From Saccharospirillum sp043196875 (GTDB taxonomy: Bacteria > Pseudomonadota > Gammaproteobacteria > Pseudomonadales > Natronospirillaceae): 64,000 nucleotides of DNA. A program made the position numbers and the translations under genes. Location of the stretch: the NCBI RefSeq assembly GCF_043196875.1, contig NZ_JBEBMX010000009.1, forward strand, positions 62,001 through 126,000. Reading direction: 5' to 3'. Positions within the stretch are counted from its first letter, which is position 1; every line of letters begins with the position of its first letter. Below, piece after piece: positions 59,996 to 64,000 of the stretch. The notes below the pieces were generated by a model that saw nothing but the letters and a program-made list of their open reading frames with translations, made no database searches and was not told the DNA's origin.

Positions 59996-62023
59996 CTAAA
60001 CGACTTTCAACAGGTCTTTGGCCTCGATCATCTCATCGCGTAAAGCCGCAGCTTTTTCAAAGGCCATGTCTTTGGCGGCGCGATGCATCTCATCTTCCAG
60101 TCGTATAATTTCTTTCGACAGTTCCGCCGGTGACATGGTAGCGTAACTTTTCTCTTCGGCGTTGATGCGTTCAACTTTTTGCCGACGGCTGGCCATCTTA
60201 CCTTTACGGCCGGGTGCTCCCGGTGTGATGGCGCTGTCGAGAATATCCTGAACGTCTTTTTGCAAGGCTTGCGGCGTGATGCCATTGGCTTCGTTGTGAG
60301 CGATCTGTTTTTCGCGGCGACGTTCGGTTTCCTCGATGGCACGCCGCATCGAACCGGTCATGTTATCGCCATAAAGAATGGCGGTGCCGTTGAGGTTACG
60401 GGCGGCACGACCGATGGTCTGAATCAGCGAACGATCACTGCGCAGGAAGCCTTCTTTATCGGCGTCCAGAATCGCCACCAGCGACACTTCCGGCATATCC
60501 AGACCTTCACGCAGCAGGTTAATACCGACAAGCACATCGAACTCACCCAAGCGCAGATCACGGATAATTTCGACGCGCTCGACGGTGTCGATATCCGAAT
60601 GCAGATAGCGCACCTTGATGCCATTTTCGGCCAGATAATCGGTTAAATCCTCGGCCATGCGCTTGGTCAAGGTGGTCACCAGCGTGCGTTCGCCAAGCTG
60701 GATGCGCTTATGAATTTCCGACAGTAAATCATCGACCTGAGTGGAGGCCGGCCGTACTTCAACGAGCGGATCGACCAGACCGGTCGGACGCACCACCTGC
60801 TCAACCGTTTGCTGACTGTGTTCGGCTTCGTACTTGGCCGGCGTCGCCGATACATAAATTGCCTGGGGCGCCAAGCGTTCCCATTCTTCGAATTTCAGCG
60901 GCCGGTTATCGAGCGCCGACGGCAGACGGAAACCGTACTCAACCAGAGTTTCTTTGCGCGACCGGTCGCCTTTGTACATGGCGCCAATCTGCGGAATGGA
61001 GACGTGGCTTTCGTCGATAAACATCAAGGCATCGTCGGGCAGATATTCATACAAGGTCGGTGGCGGCTGACCAGGACCACGGCCGGATAGAAAGCGCGAG
61101 TAGTTTTCGATGCCGGTGCAATAACCCAGCTCGCGCATCATTTCCAGATCGTAACGGGTGCGTTGTTCCAGACGCTGCGCTTCGACCAACCGATTGTCTT
61201 TTTCGAGAACTTTCAGCCGTTCGCCGAGTTCGGTTTCAATCTCTTCGATGGCTTTGACAATGGTTTCACGCGGTGTGACGTAGTGCGTTTTCGGGTAGAT
61301 GGTGGTGCGCGTCAGTTTGCTAAGTAATTCACCGGTCAGTGGATCGAACAGACTGAGTTGCTCCACTTCTTCGTCGAACAATTCAATGCGCACCGCTTCC
61401 ATTTCAGATTCAGCCGGATACACATCAATAATGTCACCGCGCACCCGATAAGTGCCCCGGCCAAAATCGACGTCATTGCGCTTGTATTGCAGTTCCGCCA
61501 AGCGGCGCAGAATAAACCGCTGATCCACCGAGTCGCCTTTTTTCAGATGCAGCATCATCTTCAAATAGGATTCAGGCGAACCCAAACCATAGATGGCCGA
61601 AACGGTGGCGACGATCAATGTATCGCGACGTTCCAGCAACGCCTTGGTGGCCGACAAACGCATCTGCTCGATGTGTTCGTTAACCGACGAATCCTTATCG
61701 ATAAAGGTATCCGAGGACGGCACATAGGCTTCGGGCTGGTAGTAGTCGTAATAGGAAACGAAATACTCGACGGCATTTTCCGGCAGGAATTCGCGGAACT
61801 CGGAATAAAGTTGCGCGGCCAGTGTTTTGTTGTGCGCCATAACAATGGTAGGGCGCTGCGCCGCTTCAATCACCTTGGCCATGGTGTAGGTCTTACCGGA
61901 ACCGGTGACACCGAGCAGCGTCTGGGCGGTCAGGCCGGCTTCCAGTCCGGTCACCAGTTGCTCGATGGCCTTGGGCTGATCGCCCGCCGGCTGATATTTG
62001 GAATGCACCTTAAACGGCTTCAT
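59996..62023 (-). CDS. uvrB: UvrABC excinuclease subunit B
   Basis: The 675-residue protein has the N-terminal Walker A GVTGSGKTYTMAKV, the beta-hairpin region EYFVSYYDYYQPEAYVP, helicase motifs including ALMFIDESHVSIPQI and AILDADKEGFLRSDRSLIQT, and the C-terminal UvrC-binding UVR helix pair (EDEMHRAAKDMAFEKAAALR). It scans DNA with UvrA and opens it at bulky lesions for UvrC. Upstream are 89 bases; I saw no LexA box in them. Expression may be partly from the aminotransferase operon. Confidence 0.97.
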   Translation of the reverse strand: MKPFKVHSKYQPAGDQPKAIEQLVTGLEAGLTAQTLLGVTGSGKTYTMAKVIEAAQRPTIVMAHNKTLAAQLYSEFREFLPENAVEYFVSYYDYYQPEAYVPSSDTFIDKDSSVNEHIEQMRLSATKALLERRDTLIVATVSAIYGLGSPESYLKMMLHLKKGDSVDQRFILRRLAELQYKRNDVDFGRGTYRVRGDIIDVYPAESEMEAVRIELFDEEVEQLSLFDPLTGELLSKLTRTTIYPKTHYVTPRETIVKAIEEIETELGERLKVLEKDNRLVEAQRLEQRTRYDLEMMRELGYCTGIENYSRFLSGRGPGQPPPTLYEYLPDDALMFIDESHVSIPQIGAMYKGDRSRKETLVEYGFRLPSALDNRPLKFEEWERLAPQAIYVSATPAKYEAEHSQQTVEQVVRPTGLVDPLVEVRPASTQVDDLLSEIHKRIQLGERTLVTTLTKRMAEDLTDYLAENGIKVRYLHSDIDTVERVEIIRDLRLGEFDVLVGINLLREGLDMPEVSLVAILDADKEGFLRSDRSLIQTIGRAARNLNGTAILYGDNMTGSMRRAIEETERRREKQIAHNEANGITPQALQKDVQDILDSAITPGAPGRKGKMASRRQKVERINAEEKSYATMSPAELSKEIIRLEDEMHRAAKDMAFEKAAALRDEMIEAKDLLKVV

Positions 62024-62060
62024 GGCGACTTCCTGAAGATGACTGACGGAAAACTAGGCC

Positions 62061-62081
62061 GGCCGGTCAGGACGACCAGCC
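62061..62081 (-). terminator. possible hairpin terminator upstream of uvrB
   Basis: An 8-bp stem GGCTGGTC/GACCGGCC (one G-U pair) with loop GTCCT is followed on the minus strand by GGCCTAGTTTTCC, a weak T-run. It may end the aminotransferase transcript before uvrB. Confidence 0.45.
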
Positions 62082-62112
62082 GGGTCTGGCGTTTAGCGGA
62101 CGAACCCAGTCG

Positions 62113-63303
62113 TCACAGTACGGCGACGATGGCGTCACAGACGGCATCGATATTAGAGCGTGACATGCCAGCGACGTTAATGCGGCCACTGCCCACCATA
62201 TAAAGGCCATGCTCTTCTTTCAGGGTTTTGACCTGTTCCGGCGTTAAACCGGTAAAGGAAAACATGCCGTTCTGGCGACTGATAAAACTGAAATCACGCT
62301 TGGCGCCGCGTTCACTCAGCTTGGCAACCATCAGGTCACGCAGTTGCTGAATATGGTCGCGCATGTCGGCCACTTCCTGAATCCAGGCGCTGCGTAACTT
62401 ATCGTCAGTCAGAATGGTCGCCACCACCTTGGCACCATGTGCCGGCGGGTTGGAGTAATTGCCTCGGGCCAGCGTTTTGACCTGGCTGAAGGCTGACTCG
62501 GCGGTGTCGCTGTTCGTTGCCACCAGTGTCATGGCACCAACGCGCTCGTTATAGAGACCAAAGTTTTTGGAGAACGACGACGCCACCAACAGTTCCGGGA
62601 CTTTCTTGGCGAAGGCGCGCAAACCGGCAGCGTCTTCATCCATGCCTTTGGCAAAACCTTGATAGGCGAAATCGAACAGCACCGCAAAGCCACGTTGGGC
62701 AGCAACATCGGCCAGTTGTTCCCACTGCTCAGCACTGGGGTCGACACCGGTCGGGTTGTGACAGCAACCGTGCAGCATCACCGCATCGCCAGCCGGTACT
62801 TTGGCCAGATCGGCAAGCATGCCGTCGAAGTCCAGGCTGTAGTCGGCGGCGTTGTAGTAACGGTAAGTCGCGATATTCAGACCCGAACTTTTAAAGATGT
62901 TGCCATGGTTGGCCCAGGTTGGATCGCTGACGTGAATGGTGTTCACACCCAACTGAGTTTTCAAAAAGTCCGCCGCCAAACGCAGGGCGCCGGTTCCGCC
63001 CGGAGTTTGAGCGGTGCGCGCCCGTTGCTCGGTGATAATGGGATTGCTCTGTCCGAACAGCAGTGCCTGAACCTGGCGGCCGTATTCACCGTCACCGGAA
63101 ATGGCCAGATAGCTCTTGGTGGTTTCTTCTTTCACCAAGCGCGCTTCAGCTTGCTTAACGGTATCGAGAATCGGCGTCACGCCATCGTCATTCATGAACA
63201 CACCGACGCCCAAATTAACCTTGTCGGGCCGGGGGTCGGCAGCAAAGGATTCGTTCAGACCCAGGATCGGATCGGCCGGGGCGGCGCTTACGCGTTCAAA
63301 CAT
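62113..63303 (-). CDS. class I aspartate/aromatic aminotransferase
   Basis: The 396-residue protein is an AspC/TyrB homologue: N terminus MFERVSAAPADPILGLNESF, the pyridine-binding HGCCHNPTGVDPSA region, PLP lysine in SSFSKNFGLYNERVGA, and C-terminal ISRQNGMFSFTGLTPEQV. These match E. coli AspC and TyrB equally well by eye, so I do not choose. It transaminates aspartate and aromatic amino acids with 2-oxoglutarate. It stands upstream of uvrB on the same strand, 89 bases apart. Confidence 0.9.
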   Translation of the reverse strand: MFERVSAAPADPILGLNESFAADPRPDKVNLGVGVFMNDDGVTPILDTVKQAEARLVKEETTKSYLAISGDGEYGRQVQALLFGQSNPIITEQRARTAQTPGGTGALRLAADFLKTQLGVNTIHVSDPTWANHGNIFKSSGLNIATYRYYNAADYSLDFDGMLADLAKVPAGDAVMLHGCCHNPTGVDPSAEQWEQLADVAAQRGFAVLFDFAYQGFAKGMDEDAAGLRAFAKKVPELLVASSFSKNFGLYNERVGAMTLVATNSDTAESAFSQVKTLARGNYSNPPAHGAKVVATILTDDKLRSAWIQEVADMRDHIQQLRDLMVAKLSERGAKRDFSFISRQNGMFSFTGLTPEQVKTLKEEHGLYMVGSGRINVAGMSRSNIDAVCDAIVAVL

Positions 63304-63531
63304 GGAGGCGGGCTTCCTTTTCAGTCAGTGGATGACAGTTGGGTTCTTGAGTATAGCGCGTGCCCAAACCGTGGACTACGCGCACGTTGCACTCGCAACG
63401 GCAAAAACCGCAACCAGCTAGAGGTATTGGGCACTTGGAGGACATTTCAACCGCTGTCACGGTTCGTTATAGCTCGGGCTGAGCAAACACTCGTCACCCC
63501 TCAAGCGCCGTTCAAATATCCGATCGGACGA

Positions 63532-64000
63532 TCAACCAGTTCCCTGTGCATACAGCTCAAGGTACGACTGCCTGACTTTGTCAATCGACGTATCTTGAAT
63601 AAAGGAGTCGAAACAGGAGGCATCCTGTATCACCTCAACGGCATCCAATAACTGCCGCAACTGATCGTCATGATCGAACGTATAGATTGCTTGAGCGAGA
63701 TCCGGCCATTTCTGCAGGGTCTCCTCCACTAACTGACTGCGCCTGATGATCACTGTTTTTCTCAGCGACAACGCCAAATAAAGCGAGCCTGAATTAGTGA
63801 TACTGACGTGCGGCAATACAATCACGCCAGCGCCGATGATTTTTTGATACAGCTGTTCATCTGAAAACCAACCAAAATCAAAGCTGATGGAGCGACTGCT
63901 ATCTGACTGAATGAGACATTCACCATAAGAAGGTTCACAAAAACCACACACTTCCAGCTTTCGCCGGCGTTGGGACTTGTTATAAGCATCAACCAGCCTG
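63532..64000 (-). CDS. partial glycosyltransferase family 4-like protein (5' end outside window)
   Basis: The frame is open through the window edge, with residues RLVDAYNKSQRRRKLEVCGF before the possible GTG at 63951. The C-terminal half shows a GT4-like acceptor region, DEQLYQKIIGAGVIVLPHVS and SGSLYLALSLRKTVII, where the second is the nucleotide-sugar-binding helix. The usual ExxxxxxxE motif is altered (SITNSGSLYLAL), so the family is tentative. The 228 bases between it and the aminotransferase hold no gene I can support. Confidence 0.6.
   Translation of the reverse strand, partial: RLVDAYNKSQRRRKLEVCGFCEPSYGECLIQSDSSRSISFDFGWFSDEQLYQKIIGAGVIVLPHVSITNSGSLYLALSLRKTVIIRRSQLVEETLQKWPDLAQAIYTFDHDDQLRQLLDAVEVIQDASCFDSFIQDTSIDKVRQSYLELYAQGTG

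Noticed and set aside
62024..62112. LexA box expected before uvrB
   Set aside because: No CTGT-N8-ACAG or close variant is present; control may lie further upstream.

Overview
The window reads as a chromosomal segment of a gammaproteobacterium, probably a marine or halophilic member of the Oceanospirillales (Saccharospirillum/Reinekea-like is my best guess, not proven). The evidence is the gammaproteobacterial gene order thrS-infC-rpmI-rplT and purM-purN-DUF3108 // DUF2066-AI-2E-hda, a near-perfect gamma-type LexA box, a sigma-28 promoter, and a tauR/isfE/isfD/tpa cluster like that known from Chromohalobacter. Coding density is high, intergenic spaces are short, and the DNA is moderately GC-rich except for one AT-richer island.

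Layout. 1-4047: taurine nitrogen-assimilation cluster (MocR regulator, TauE-type exporter, sulfoacetaldehyde reductase, taurine transaminase). 4147-8314: PLD-like lipoprotein, an epimerase/AraC divergent pair and a small lipoprotein. 8381-11272: a coupled minus-strand operon (zinc-ribbon protein, truC, ABC exporter). 11401-22013: hda, AI-2E-type membrane protein, DUF2066, then a complete ytfQRT-yjfF sugar ABC importer set between DUF2066 and purM-purN-DUF3108. 22082-27826: D-lactate dehydrogenase, a TetR/methyltransferase operon divergent from an SDR with three palindromic operators between, a GNAT/DUF4256/glycosidase-like operon, and a phosphatase-like protein. 27958-31174: rplT, rpmI, infC and thrS with an elaborate set of RNA signals. 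31512-42874: RND efflux pair, ABC exporter, two MFS transporters, a small MscS channel and several uncharacterised membrane or envelope proteins. 43112-46892: Aer-like chemoreceptor, CheV, an SOS-controlled UmuD-like pseudo-peptidase and an H-NS-like protein. 46901-51262: TauE-type permease, SatD family pair and a PAS-GGDEF-EAL protein. 51479-55351: tRNA-Val and a small island inserted in its 3' end, carrying a two-gene HTH/ImmA-IrrE cassette, an orphan protein and a beheaded integrase. 55594-64000: beta-propeller lipoprotein, unknown protein, zinc-less sirtuin, DUF1801, uvrB, an AspC/TyrB-type aminotransferase and a partial glycosyltransferase.

How the genes work together. The first cluster should strip the amino group from taurine and dispose of the carbon-sulfur skeleton as exported isethionate. 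The ribosomal/translation block shows three visible autoregulation layers: a ThrRS operator with two tRNA-Thr anticodon-arm mimics, an AUA start on infC (IF3 self-control), and an SD-sequestering leader before rpmI (L20 control). The chemotaxis pair and the SOS gene are recognised by their promoter signatures.

The most unusual items are the UmuD paralogue lacking Ser, Lys and the cleavage site but keeping a strong LexA box; the tRNA-Val island with its paired genes of unknown purpose and an integrase cut exactly at the att repeat; and the triple 13-bp palindrome at the TetR/SDR divergence. No CRISPR array, insertion sequence or replication origin was seen.
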